From Enterobacter kobei (lineage in GTDB: Bacteria > Pseudomonadota > Gammaproteobacteria > Enterobacterales > Enterobacteriaceae): a stretch of 64,000 nucleotides of DNA. Positions 18,155-26,358 of this stretch are shown here, one piece after another. Numbering within the stretch: position 1 is the first letter of the stretch; every line of letters starts with the position of its first letter. A program made the position numbers and the translations under genes. Below the pieces are notes generated by a model. It made no database searches. It was not told the origin of the DNA and saw only the letters and a list, made by a program, of their open reading frames with translations. The stretch is from positions 1,054,001 through 1,118,000 of the forward strand of contig NZ_AP024590.1 of NCBI RefSeq assembly GCF_018323985.1. Reading direction: 5' to 3'.

Positions 18155-18697
18155 ATGAACCGTTTCATCATGGCGGACGCCAACAAATGCATTGGCTGCC
18201 GCACCTGCGAAGTCGCCTGCGTGGTTTCGCATCAGGAAGAACAGGATTGTGCCGCCCTGACGCCCTCCACCTTTCTGCCACGTATCCACGTCATCAAAGG
18301 CGTGAATATCTCCACCGCCACCCTGTGCCGTCAGTGTGAAGACGCCCCCTGTGCCAACGTCTGCCCGAACGGCGCTATCAGCCGCGATAAAGGCTTTGTG
18401 CATGTGATGCAGGAACGCTGTATCGGCTGCAAAACCTGCGTCGTCGCCTGTCCGTATGGCGCGATGGAAGTGGTGGTGCGTCCGGTCGTGCGCAACAGCG
18501 GTGCGGGCCTTAACGTGCGCGCCGAAAAAGCCGAAGCCAACAAATGCGATCTCTGCCATCACCGCGATGCCGGTCCAGCGTGCATGGAAGTCTGTCCGAC
18601 CCACGCGCTGGTCTGTGTCGATCGCGACATGCTGGAAAAAATGAGCGCGGATAAACGCCGTCGCTCCGCCCTGGATACCACCGGAATGCTGTTCTGA
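18155..18697 (+). CDS. hydN: HydN, 4x[4Fe-4S] ferredoxin-like protein
   Basis: HydN is an HycB paralogue that supports formate dehydrogenase H activity. The 180 residues contain CIGCRTCEVAC, CRQCEDAPCANVCP, CIGCKTCVVACP and CDLCHHRDAGPACMEVCP. The start at 18155 gives MNRFIMADANKC after CCGGAGA; an in-frame TTG at 18140 is less likely. In E. coli hydN is followed by hypF; here a formate dehydrogenase gene stands between them, 38 bases downstream. Confidence 0.95.
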   Translation: MNRFIMADANKCIGCRTCEVACVVSHQEEQDCAALTPSTFLPRIHVIKGVNISTATLCRQCEDAPCANVCPNGAISRDKGFVHVMQERCIGCKTCVVACPYGAMEVVVRPVVRNSGAGLNVRAEKAEANKCDLCHHRDAGPACMEVCPTHALVCVDRDMLEKMSADKRRRSALDTTGMLF

Positions 18698-18735
18698 ACC
18701 GAACCCGATTTCAACTTTTAACAGGTCTGTTACTG

Positions 18736-20883
18736 ATGAAAAAAATCACAAGCGTATGTCCTTACTGCGGCGCAGGCTGCAAACTTAAACTGGTCGTTGA
18801 GAACAATAAAATCGTGCGCGCGGAAGCCGCCGAAGGGGTGACCAACCAGAATCAGCTGTGCCTGAAAGGCTATTATGGCTGGGATTTTCTTAACGATACT
18901 AAGCTCCTGACGCCGCGCCTGACGCAGCCGATGATCCGCTACGAAAAAGGCGGCAAACTCACGCCGGTCAGCTGGGATGAAGCGATCCGCTACACCGCAA
19001 AACGCTTAGGCGAGATCCGCGCGCAATTCGGCCCGCGCGCCATCATGACCACCGGCTCGTCGCGCGGTACGGGGAACGAAACCAACTATGTGATGCAGAA
19101 ATTTGCCCGTGGCGTGCTGAATACCAATAACGTCGACTGCTGCGCGCGCGTTTGTCACGGTCCGTCAGTGGCCGGATTACAGGAAACGCTTGGCAATGGC
19201 GCGATGAGTAACTCCATCGGCGATATTGAGAATTCCCGCTGCCTGCTGGTGTTTGGCTATAACTGCGCGGATTCGCATCCGATTGTGGCGCGTCGGGTGA
19301 TCAAGGCGAAACAGAACGGCGCGAAAATCATCGTCTGCGATCCACGCCGTATTGAAACTGCCCGCATCGCCGATCAGCATTTGCAACTGAAAAACGGCTG
19401 CAATATGGCGATGGTTAACGCCTTTGGCTATGTACTGCTGGAAGAGCAACTCTACGACAAAGAGTACGTCGCCAGCTTCACCACCGGGCTGGACGCCTAC
19501 CGGGAAACCGTTAAAGATTATGCGCCGGAAAAAGTTGAGCACCTCACCGGTGTACCGGCGCAGCAGATCCGTCAGGCTATGCGCACTTACGCCGCCGCGC
19601 CGTCGGCCACCATTATGTGGGGCATGGGCGTGACGCAGTTCGGTCAGGCCGTGGACGTGGTAAAAGGGCTGTCGAGCCTGGCGCTGCTCACCGGTAATCT
19701 GGGGCGCGAACACGTTGGCGTCGGCCCGGTACGCGGGCAGAATAACGTGCAGGGCGCGTGTGATATGGGCGTCATCCCGAATCAGTTCCCCGGCTATCAG
19801 GACGTGGTGGATCCGGCGGTGCGCGCAAAATTTGCTGCCGCCTGGGGCATTAACGTTAACGACATGGACGACAAACCCGGCGTGCGCATCACCGAGGTGC
19901 CGCATCTGGCGCTGGAAGGCAAGGTGAAAGCCTATTACATCATGGGTGAAGATCCGCTCCAGACCGAAGCCGACCTGGGCCTGGTGCGCAAAGGTTTTGC
20001 GGCGCTTGATTTTATCGTCGTGCAGGACATTTTCATGACCAAAACCGCCGAGCAGGCGGATGTGATCCTGCCTGCGACCTCCTGGGGCGAGCACGGCGGG
20101 GTCTTTACCTGTGCCGACCGCGGCTTCCAGCGCTTCGAAAAAGCCATTGAGCCTAAGTACAACGTCAAACGTGACTGGGAGATCATCAGCCTCATCGCCA
20201 CCGAGATGGGCTACCCGATGCACTACGACAATAACCAGCAGATCTGGGATGAGCTGCGCGAGCTGTGCCCGCTGTTCTATGGCGTGACGTATGAAAAAAT
20301 GGGCGATATGGGGCACGTTCAGTGGCCTTGTCCGACCCTCGATCACCCCGGTACGCCATTCCTCTACAAAGGCAATAAGTTCGATACGCCGGACGGCAAA
20401 GGGCATCTGTTTGCCGCGCCGTGGCGTGCGCCGGCAGAAGTGCCGGACGCCGATTATCCGCTGGTGCTGTGCACCGTGCGTGAGGTGGGGCACTACTCCT
20501 GCCGCTCGATGACCGGCAACTGTGCGGCGCTACAGACCCTGGCGGATGAGCCGGGCTACGTGCAGATCAACCCACAGGATGCCCGGGCGCTGGGCATTCA
20601 GGATCAGCAACTTGTGTGGGTGGCGTCGCGCCGTGGCAAGGTGATCAGCCGTGCCGATGTCAACGAGCGCATCAACACCGGCAGCGTGTACATGACCTAT
20701 CAGTGGTGGATTGGTGCCTGTAATGAACTGACCCAGGATAATCTCGATCCGATTTCCAAAACCCCGGAAACCAAGTATTGCGCGGTGAAGGTGAGCGCCA
20801 TCGACGATCAGCGCTGGGCCGAAGATTACACGCAGACCACCTATCTCGACATGAAAAACCGGCTGCGCGATGCAGTGGTATGA
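18736..20883 (+). CDS. fdhF: Formate dehydrogenase H alpha subunit, cysteine variant
   Basis: This molybdenum bis-MGD enzyme oxidises formate to CO2 and is the electron source for hydrogenase-3. It has 715 residues, the length of E. coli FdhF, with an N-terminal [4Fe-4S] motif (CPYCGAGCKLKL) and the full DMSO-reductase-family core. In the active-site loop NVDCCARVCHGPSVAG, residue 140 is encoded by TGT at 19153-19155 (Cys). E. coli FdhF uses UGA-encoded selenocysteine there. The neighbouring His141 and the later Arg region TTGSSRGTGNETN are kept, so the protein should be catalytic, probably slower than a Sec enzyme. It sits between hydN and hypF and ends 9 bases before hypF. A second, Sec-containing fdhF may exist elsewhere. 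Confidence 0.94.
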   Translation: MKKITSVCPYCGAGCKLKLVVENNKIVRAEAAEGVTNQNQLCLKGYYGWDFLNDTKLLTPRLTQPMIRYEKGGKLTPVSWDEAIRYTAKRLGEIRAQFGPRAIMTTGSSRGTGNETNYVMQKFARGVLNTNNVDCCARVCHGPSVAGLQETLGNGAMSNSIGDIENSRCLLVFGYNCADSHPIVARRVIKAKQNGAKIIVCDPRRIETARIADQHLQLKNGCNMAMVNAFGYVLLEEQLYDKEYVASFTTGLDAYRETVKDYAPEKVEHLTGVPAQQIRQAMRTYAAAPSATIMWGMGVTQFGQAVDVVKGLSSLALLTGNLGREHVGVGPVRGQNNVQGACDMGVIPNQFPGYQDVVDPAVRAKFAAAWGINVNDMDDKPGVRITEVPHLALEGKVKAYYIMGEDPLQTEADLGLVRKGFAALDFIVVQDIFMTKTAEQADVILPATSWGEHGGVFTCADRGFQRFEKAIEPKYNVKRDWEIISLIATEMGYPMHYDNNQQIWDELRELCPLFYGVTYEKMGDMGHVQWPCPTLDHPGTPFLYKGNKFDTPDGKGHLFAAPWRAPAEVPDADYPLVLCTVREVGHYSCRSMTGNCAALQTLADEPGYVQINPQDARALGIQDQQLVWVASRRGKVISRADVNERINTGSVYMTYQWWIGACNELTQDNLDPISKTPETKYCAVKVSAIDDQRWAEDYTQTTYLDMKNRLRDAVV

Positions 20884-20892
20884 CAGGACTGA

Positions 20893-23097
20893 ATGAGCAA
20901 TAACGGCGTACTGATCCGTGTGCGCGGCAAGGTGCAAGGGGTGGGTTTCCGCCCCTTCGTCTGGCAGCTGGCGCAGCAGTTACATCTTTGTGGCGATGTC
21001 TGTAACGACGGGCACGGCGTCGAAATCAGGCTGTCTGGTGACGCCACGCGTTTTCTGAGCGACCTCTACCGCCACTGCCCGCCGCTGGCGCGCATTGACG
21101 ATACCGAGGTCACCCCCTGGCAGTGGGACGACGCGCCCACGGCTTTCACTATTCGCCACAGCACCGGCGGCAGCATGGATACGCAGATTGTGCCGGACGC
21201 CGCCACCTGTCCGGCCTGTCTTGCGGAAATGAACGATCCTGCTGAGCGCCGCTATCGTTATCCCTTTATCAACTGCACCCACTGCGGCCCGCGGTTTACC
21301 ATCATTCACGCCATGCCTTACGACCGCCCGTTTACCGTGATGCGCGCCTTCCCGCTGTGCGCGGCGTGCGCGGCGGAGTACCGCAATCCGGCGGATCGGC
21401 GTTTTCATGCTCAGCCGGTGGCCTGTGCAGCGTGCGGTCCGCAGCTTGAATGGCGGGCGGCGGGCGATCGTGCGGTGGGCGAGGCGGCGTTGCAGGCGGC
21501 GGTCACCATGCTGGCGGCGGGAAATATTGTCGCCATTAAGGGCCTTGGCGGTTTTCATCTCGCCGTTGACGCGCAAAACCCGCAGGCGGTGAGACGGCTA
21601 CGGGAACGTAAACGCCGTCCGGCAAAACCGCTGGCGGTGATGATCCCTTATGGCTGCTGTGAGACGGCCGCAGCGCACCTGCAATCCGCCGCCGCGCCTA
21701 TTGTGCTGGTGGCGAAAAGCGCACTGCCGGCATTGTGCGAGGCCATCGCGCCGTCGTTGCCGGAGGTCGGCGTGATGTGGCCCGCCAGCCCGCTCCAGCA
21801 TCTGCTAATGCAGGCGCTGGAGCGTCCGCTGGTGATGACCTCCGGTAATCTCAGCGGCAGGCCACCCGCGCTTACCAACGACCAGGCGCTCAGTGACCTG
21901 GCGGGTATTGCCGACGGCTTTTTGCTGCATAACCGCGACATCGTGCAGCGTATGGACGACTCGGTGATGCGCGCCAGCGGCGAGATGCTGCGCCGGGCGC
22001 GTGGCTTTGTACCGGATGCGCTGCCACTGCCGCCGGGCTTTGATGCCGTGCCGCCGCTACTCTGTCTGGGCGCGGACATGAAAAATACTTTTTGCCTGCT
22101 GCGTGGCGATCGGGCGGTGCTGAGCCAGCATTTTGGCGATCTGACCGAGGACGGGGTAGAAACCCAGTGGCGCGCCGCCCTCGCACTGATGCAGAAAATC
22201 TACGACTTCACCCCACAGCAGGCGGTGTGTGACGTCCACCCCGGTTATCGTTCTACCCAGTGGGGCGAGGCGCTGGGTCTGCCGGTGAGCCACGTCCTGC
22301 ACCATCATGCCCACGCGGCAGCTTGCCTGGCTGAACACCGCTGGCCGCGGGATGGCGGCGATGTCATCGCGCTGATCCTTGACGGTATCGGTATGGGCGA
22401 GAATGGTCAGCTATGGGGCGGGGAGTGCCTGCGGGTGAACTACCGCGAATGCGAGCATCTCGGCGGGTTACCGGCGGTAGCGCTGCCCGGTGGCGATCTG
22501 GCGGCAAGACAGCCGTGGCGCAATCTGCTGGCGCACTGCCTGGCCTTTGTGCCGGACTGGCAGCGTTATCCGCAAACCCGTGTGTTACAGAATAAAAACT
22601 GGCCGCTGCTGGCACGGGCGATAGCGCAGGGGATCCAGTCTCCGCGCGCGTCATCGTGCGGACGGCTGTTTGACGCCGTGGCCTGCGCACTGGGCTGCGC
22701 CCCGGAAAGCCTGAGTTACGAGGGCGAAGCGGCCTGTCAGCTGGAGGCGCTGGCAAGCGAATGTTCCGGTGTGGATCATCCGGTAATGTTTCAGCCAGAG
22801 GATTTGACAACATTCTGGCAGTCGTGGCTGGCGTGGGACGCCACGGCAGGCGAGAAAGCCTGGGCGTTTCATGATGCGCTGGCTAAAGGGCTGGCAACGC
22901 TGATGCGGCGCGAAGCGCAGAGGCGGGGGATCACGACGTTATGCTTTGGCGGCGGGGTGATGCACAACCGGCTGCTGGTGGCGCGCTTACGGCATTATCT
23001 GACGGATTTCCGGTTGCTGTTTCCGCAGGGGTTACCGGCGGGGGATGGGGGGATCGCCTTTGGGCAGGGGGTTATTGCCGCTGCACGTTTGTTGTAA
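20893..23097 (+). CDS. hypF: HypF, carbamoyltransferase for hydrogenase cyanide-ligand synthesis
   Basis: HypF makes carbamoyl-adenylate from carbamoyl phosphate and passes the carbamoyl to HypE. In 734 residues (E. coli 750) the order is acylphosphatase-like domain (VRGKVQGVGFRPFVWQ), two zinc-finger modules (CPACLAEM...CTHCGP and CAACAAEY...CAACGP), a YrdC-like domain (KGLGGFHLAVDAQN), and a Kae1-like domain with HHHAHAAACLAEH and ASSCGRLFDAVACALG. It starts 9 bases after fdhF, so hydN-fdhF-hypF looks like one operon. Confidence 0.97.
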   Translation: MSNNGVLIRVRGKVQGVGFRPFVWQLAQQLHLCGDVCNDGHGVEIRLSGDATRFLSDLYRHCPPLARIDDTEVTPWQWDDAPTAFTIRHSTGGSMDTQIVPDAATCPACLAEMNDPAERRYRYPFINCTHCGPRFTIIHAMPYDRPFTVMRAFPLCAACAAEYRNPADRRFHAQPVACAACGPQLEWRAAGDRAVGEAALQAAVTMLAAGNIVAIKGLGGFHLAVDAQNPQAVRRLRERKRRPAKPLAVMIPYGCCETAAAHLQSAAAPIVLVAKSALPALCEAIAPSLPEVGVMWPASPLQHLLMQALERPLVMTSGNLSGRPPALTNDQALSDLAGIADGFLLHNRDIVQRMDDSVMRASGEMLRRARGFVPDALPLPPGFDAVPPLLCLGADMKNTFCLLRGDRAVLSQHFGDLTEDGVETQWRAALALMQKIYDFTPQQAVCDVHPGYRSTQWGEALGLPVSHVLHHHAHAAACLAEHRWPRDGGDVIALILDGIGMGENGQLWGGECLRVNYRECEHLGGLPAVALPGGDLAARQPWRNLLAHCLAFVPDWQRYPQTRVLQNKNWPLLARAIAQGIQSPRASSCGRLFDAVACALGCAPESLSYEGEAACQLEALASECSGVDHPVMFQPEDLTTFWQSWLAWDATAGEKAWAFHDALAKGLATLMRREAQRRGITTLCFGGGVMHNRLLVARLRHYLTDFRLLFPQGLPAGDGGIAFGQGVIAAARLL

Positions 23098-23261
23098 TGG
23101 GGGCTGTGGGGGTTGCGCTCTTTTCTGCTCTGACGAACGGCTTTAACACTTGGCGCACAGAGCGCGCACACTTCCAGATTATTTTATAAACCCGACATTG
23201 CGGTTCCTGTAAGTTCAAAAAAACTAACGCCACTCAGTCGCTATATAAAAAAAGCGATAAT

Positions 23262-23515
23262 GACGCGAGGGGTTGAGTCCCCGCTGAAACCGGCGAGCCG
23301 GAGGCCGGATGACAAGGGCTGGCCGCCAGGGATGGCGGCCAGAGGCGAAATGAGGCAGGAGGCCGAATCGAGCCGACCGCGGGCAGACGGGCGGGAGGTG
23401 AGCGCAGTGCGCAGCACCGGTTTCGGTGCGGGGCCGCGGGGATTGCTAAGGGGGCCGCGGTGGCCCCCTTAGCACGTTCACCGTCAGCGGCGTCACGCCT
23501 GACGCGAAACGCAAA
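23262..23515. repeat. Highly structured, GC-rich non-coding repeat element between hypF and norW
   Basis: No convincing gene fits this stretch; an antisense frame of 116 codons is low-complexity and crosses the hairpins. Perfect stems include CTGGCCGCC-AGGGAT-GGCGGCCAG (23319-23342), GCACCG-GTTT-CGGTGC (23414-23429) and a 12-bp stem at 23445-23473 (GCTAAGGGGGCC with GGCCCCCTTAGC). There is also GGGG-TTGAGT-CCCC (23270-23283). Such packing suggests a mobile palindromic repeat family or a structured RNA. It lies between the convergent ends of hypF and norW; the flanking 23098-23261 shows nothing recognisable. Confidence 0.6.
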
Positions 23516-23520
23516 GTGAA

Positions 23521-23588
23521 CGGAACATTCCACCAAACAGAACATTCCACTGAACGGAACACTCCACCAAACGGAACATTCCACCGAA
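23521..23588. repeat. Four tandem 17-bp repeats next to norW
   Basis: Units at 23521, 23538, 23555 and 23572 read CGGAACATTCCACCAAA, CAGAACATTCCACTGAA, CGGAACACTCCACCAAA and CGGAACATTCCACCGAA. Units 1 and 3 share one ending and 2 and 4 another, suggesting duplication of a 34-bp dimer. Each core is GGAA-N2-TTCC-like. The array follows directly after the hairpin element. Confidence 0.85.
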
Positions 23589-23602
23589 CAACAAACAAAC
23601 CG

Positions 23603-24733
23603 TTACGCGTTCAGCGCCTTCAGCAATCCAAACGCTTCCTTCATCCGGTCTTCACTCACCACAAACGCACACAACTTCTCCCCCTCAAACCCCTTCGCCA
23701 CCATCCCGTCCGGGCGCGCTTCGATCTGCCAGTGCAGATCCCCGCGCTGCGTCTCTCCCGCCAGATGCAGCGGCAGATCCGGCGTCTTCACTTTCACCAG
23801 CATCGGCGGCAGCGACAATGTTGCCTGCTGACCCAGCAACGTCTTCGCCAGCCACATCGCGCAGATCTGGATCGGTTGCAGGAACGGCAGTAGCTTGCCG
23901 TTGATCTCCGCGCAGTCACCCAGCGCATAAATATCCCCGACGCTGGTGCGTAACTGGCTGTCGACCACGATGCCGCGTCTGACGGCAATACCTGCCTGAC
24001 TCGCCAGCGCCGTCTGCGGTTTCAGGCCGGTGGCGGCCACCACTGCATCCACCTCAAGGGTACGATCGCGGTCAAAGCGGGCCTGAATGCCCCCGGCGGT
24101 AGATTCCAGCCCAAGCAGCTGCGACTTCAGCAGCAGATGCACGCCGCTCTCCGTCAGGCGATGTTGCAGGCGGCTGCTCACTTCCGGCGGCATCAGCGAG
24201 GCGAGCACGCTGGCGGCGGTATCCACCAGCGTCACCGTTTTACCGGCGCGGTTAAAATCCATCGCCAGCTCAGAGCCAATCAGCCCGCCGCCGACGATCA
24301 ATACGCGCTGCGCATCGCGCAGGGTCGCGCCGCACGCCAGATATTCCTGCTGACTGTTCAGCGTCAGCATCAGCTCGCTGCCCGGCACCGGCGGGACAAA
24401 GGCCGAGGCCCCTGTCGCCAGCACCAGCTTGTCGTAAAACCATTCCCGCTGCTGGCTTTTAACGCAGTGGTGGGTGGGGTCGATTTCCGTCACCCGTGTC
24501 TGCGGGAACAGACGCAAATTAAACTGTTCCGCAAACTCCCCCGCCGACTGGCGGGTGAGATCCTCAGCCGACTGACCGAGGCTGATCACGTGGCTGAGGT
24601 CTGGTTTGTTGTATTCGTCCATGCTGTCAGCGGCAATCAGCGTGACCGGAACCTGGGCGTCCTGTTTGCGGATATTTTTTACCAGCTGTCGGGCGGCGAA
24701 GCCCGAACCAATAATGACGATACCGTGATTCAT
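23603..24733 (-). CDS. norW: NorW, NADH:flavorubredoxin reductase
   Basis: NorW passes electrons from NADH to the rubredoxin domain of NorV for anaerobic NO reduction. The 376 residues (E. coli 377) begin MNHGIVIIGSGFAARQLVKN, an FAD-binding Rossmann motif. They contain a second NAD-binding motif (VLIVGGGLIGSELAMDF) and the FAD signature IYALGDCAEI. It overlaps the end of norV by 4 bases and is the second gene of norVW. Confidence 0.96.
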   Translation of the reverse strand: MNHGIVIIGSGFAARQLVKNIRKQDAQVPVTLIAADSMDEYNKPDLSHVISLGQSAEDLTRQSAGEFAEQFNLRLFPQTRVTEIDPTHHCVKSQQREWFYDKLVLATGASAFVPPVPGSELMLTLNSQQEYLACGATLRDAQRVLIVGGGLIGSELAMDFNRAGKTVTLVDTAASVLASLMPPEVSSRLQHRLTESGVHLLLKSQLLGLESTAGGIQARFDRDRTLEVDAVVAATGLKPQTALASQAGIAVRRGIVVDSQLRTSVGDIYALGDCAEINGKLLPFLQPIQICAMWLAKTLLGQQATLSLPPMLVKVKTPDLPLHLAGETQRGDLHWQIEARPDGMVAKGFEGEKLCAFVVSEDRMKEAFGLLKALNA

Positions 24734-26175
24734 TTTGCCTCCACTGCCAGCACATCAAACACGTCTTTACCGAGTGAACATTCCGGGCACAGGAAGTTGT
24801 CCGGCACCTCGTCCCACGGCGTGCCAGGGGCGACATCCTGCATCGGTTCGCCGGTGGCCGGATCGTAGATCCACTGGCAGACGCTGCACTGCATGCACGG
24901 GCCGAGGTCAGCGGCGGCAGGGGCGCTGACGCTTTCCTCCTGCGGTTCAACCGCCGGAGCCACGACGGCAGGCAGCGGGGTAAGCGCCCACTGACGGGCA
25001 ATATCACGACCGTGCTGGCGGCAGATTTCCAGCGCATCAATATCCGGACGCCATTTGGCTTTCAGGCTGAGTGACATTTCAAAACCGGCATCCTGTAAAC
25101 GGGTGGACAGGCGATCCACCGCGCCGCCGCTCCAGCCATGAGAACCAAAGGCGCTGGCACGTTTATTACGGAAGCGCAGCCCGGTTATCTCTTCCACCAG
25201 CCCGGCGATTTTCGGCATCATCACGTTATTCATGGTAGAGGTGCCCACCAGCACGCCTTTGGAGCGGAACACGTTGGTCAGCACGTCGTTTTTATCGCTG
25301 CGGGCGACGTTGAAGATTTTCACCGCCACGCGGGGGTCCACTTCGGTGATGCCCTGGGCGATGGCGTCGGCCATCATGCGGGTATTGTTCGACATGGTGT
25401 CGTAGAAAATGGTGATGCGATCTTCCTGATAATCCGCCGCCCATTTCAGGTACAGCTCAACGATTTGCGTCGGGTTATCACGCCATACCACGCCATGGGA
25501 GGTGGCGATCATATCCACCGGCAGATTGAACCCGAGGATTTCGGTGATTTTTGGCGTCACCAGGCGGCTGAACGGCGTCAGGATGTTGGCGTAGTAACGC
25601 TGGCACTGCTCAAACAGTTCCACCTGATCCACTTCGTCATTGAACAGATGTTCATCGCAATAGTGCTGACCGAAGGCATCGTTACTGAACAGCACCGCGT
25701 CGCCGGTCATGTAGGTCATCATGCTGTCCGGCCAGTGCAGCATCGGGGTTTCAACGAAGATCAGCTGTTTGCCGTTACCGATGTCCAGCGTGTCGCCGGT
25801 TTTCACCACGTTAAAGTTCCACTCCGGATGATGATGATGCCCGTTGATGGAATCAATAGCGTTATTGGTGCAGTAAATCGGCGTATCCGGGATGCAGGAC
25901 ATCAGCTCGGTCAGCGCACCCGCGTGGTCTTCTTCCGCATGGTTGATGATGATGTAATCAATATCTGCCAGATCGATTTCACCGCGCAGGTTCTGCACGA
26001 ATTCCCGGCTGAATTTGTGGTCAACGGTGTCGATGAGCACGTTTTTCTCTTCGCGGATCAGATAGCTGTTATAGCTGCTGCCGCGCAGGGTTTTGTATTC
26101 GGTACCGTGAAAATCGCGCACTTCCCAGTCACGTTGTCCCACCCAGTGAATATTATTTTTTACATGAATAGTCAT
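24730..26175 (-). CDS. norV: NorV, flavorubredoxin nitric oxide reductase
   Basis: NorV reduces NO to N2O anaerobically in the cytoplasm. The 481 residues have an N-terminal beta-lactamase-like diiron domain (HAEEDHAG and the GHHHHPEW region), a flavodoxin domain (YDTMSNNTRMMADAI), and a C-terminal rubredoxin with MQCSVCQWIYDP and FLCPECSLG. The ATG at 26175 yields MTIHVKNNIHW, as in E. coli; an in-frame start at 26190 adds only five unsupported residues. It is divergent from norR. Confidence 0.97.
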   Translation of the reverse strand: MTIHVKNNIHWVGQRDWEVRDFHGTEYKTLRGSSYNSYLIREEKNVLIDTVDHKFSREFVQNLRGEIDLADIDYIIINHAEEDHAGALTELMSCIPDTPIYCTNNAIDSINGHHHHPEWNFNVVKTGDTLDIGNGKQLIFVETPMLHWPDSMMTYMTGDAVLFSNDAFGQHYCDEHLFNDEVDQVELFEQCQRYYANILTPFSRLVTPKITEILGFNLPVDMIATSHGVVWRDNPTQIVELYLKWAADYQEDRITIFYDTMSNNTRMMADAIAQGITEVDPRVAVKIFNVARSDKNDVLTNVFRSKGVLVGTSTMNNVMMPKIAGLVEEITGLRFRNKRASAFGSHGWSGGAVDRLSTRLQDAGFEMSLSLKAKWRPDIDALEICRQHGRDIARQWALTPLPAVVAPAVEPQEESVSAPAAADLGPCMQCSVCQWIYDPATGEPMQDVAPGTPWDEVPDNFLCPECSLGKDVFDVLAVEAK

Positions 26176-26219
26176 ATTAACCTCAGCCACGCTGAATTTG
26201 AGAAAGATGACTGAGCTAT

Positions 26220-26236
26220 ATCAAGATGCGTGCCAG
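26220..26236 (-). promoter_or_regulatory. Sigma-54-like promoter of norVW
   Basis: On the minus strand TGGCACGCATCTTGAT has a perfect -24 box. At N10 spacing the -12 dinucleotide is GA rather than GC. It lies about 45 bases upstream of norV, with the NorR sites behind it. Confidence 0.7.
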
Positions 26237-26290
26237 TTTTTTATTTTATTTAAAATCAATGACTTGATGGGTTTTTGGTAAAAGTGATTT

Positions 26291-26346
26291 GTCAAAATGA
26301 CTATGCTTTTTATGGTCAATATGACACTATGCATTGTCAAAATGAC
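26291..26346. promoter_or_regulatory. Three NorR enhancer sites
   Basis: GTCAAAATGAC (26291-26301), GTCAATATGAC (26315-26325) and GTCAAAATGAC (26336-26346) each fit the NorR core GT-N7-AC. Three such sites upstream of norV are required for activation in E. coli. The third ends 12 bases before the norR start, suiting autoregulation. Confidence 0.9.
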
Positions 26347-26358
26347 TGTGAGGTAGAT

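Noticed and set aside
19177..20493. Minus-strand frame of 438 codons opposite fdhF
   Set aside because: Shadow of the formate dehydrogenase frame, rich in His and Arg, with no ribosome site.
23234..23584. Minus-strand frame of 116 codons over the hairpin/repeat element
   Set aside because: Its start lies in the 17-bp tandem repeats (repeated ECSV peptides) and the rest is Ala/Pro-rich translation of hairpins; better explained as non-coding.
25138..26214. Plus-strand frame of 358 codons opposite norV
   Set aside because: NorV has complete diiron, flavodoxin and rubredoxin motifs; the plus frame is a shadow rich in His and Gly.
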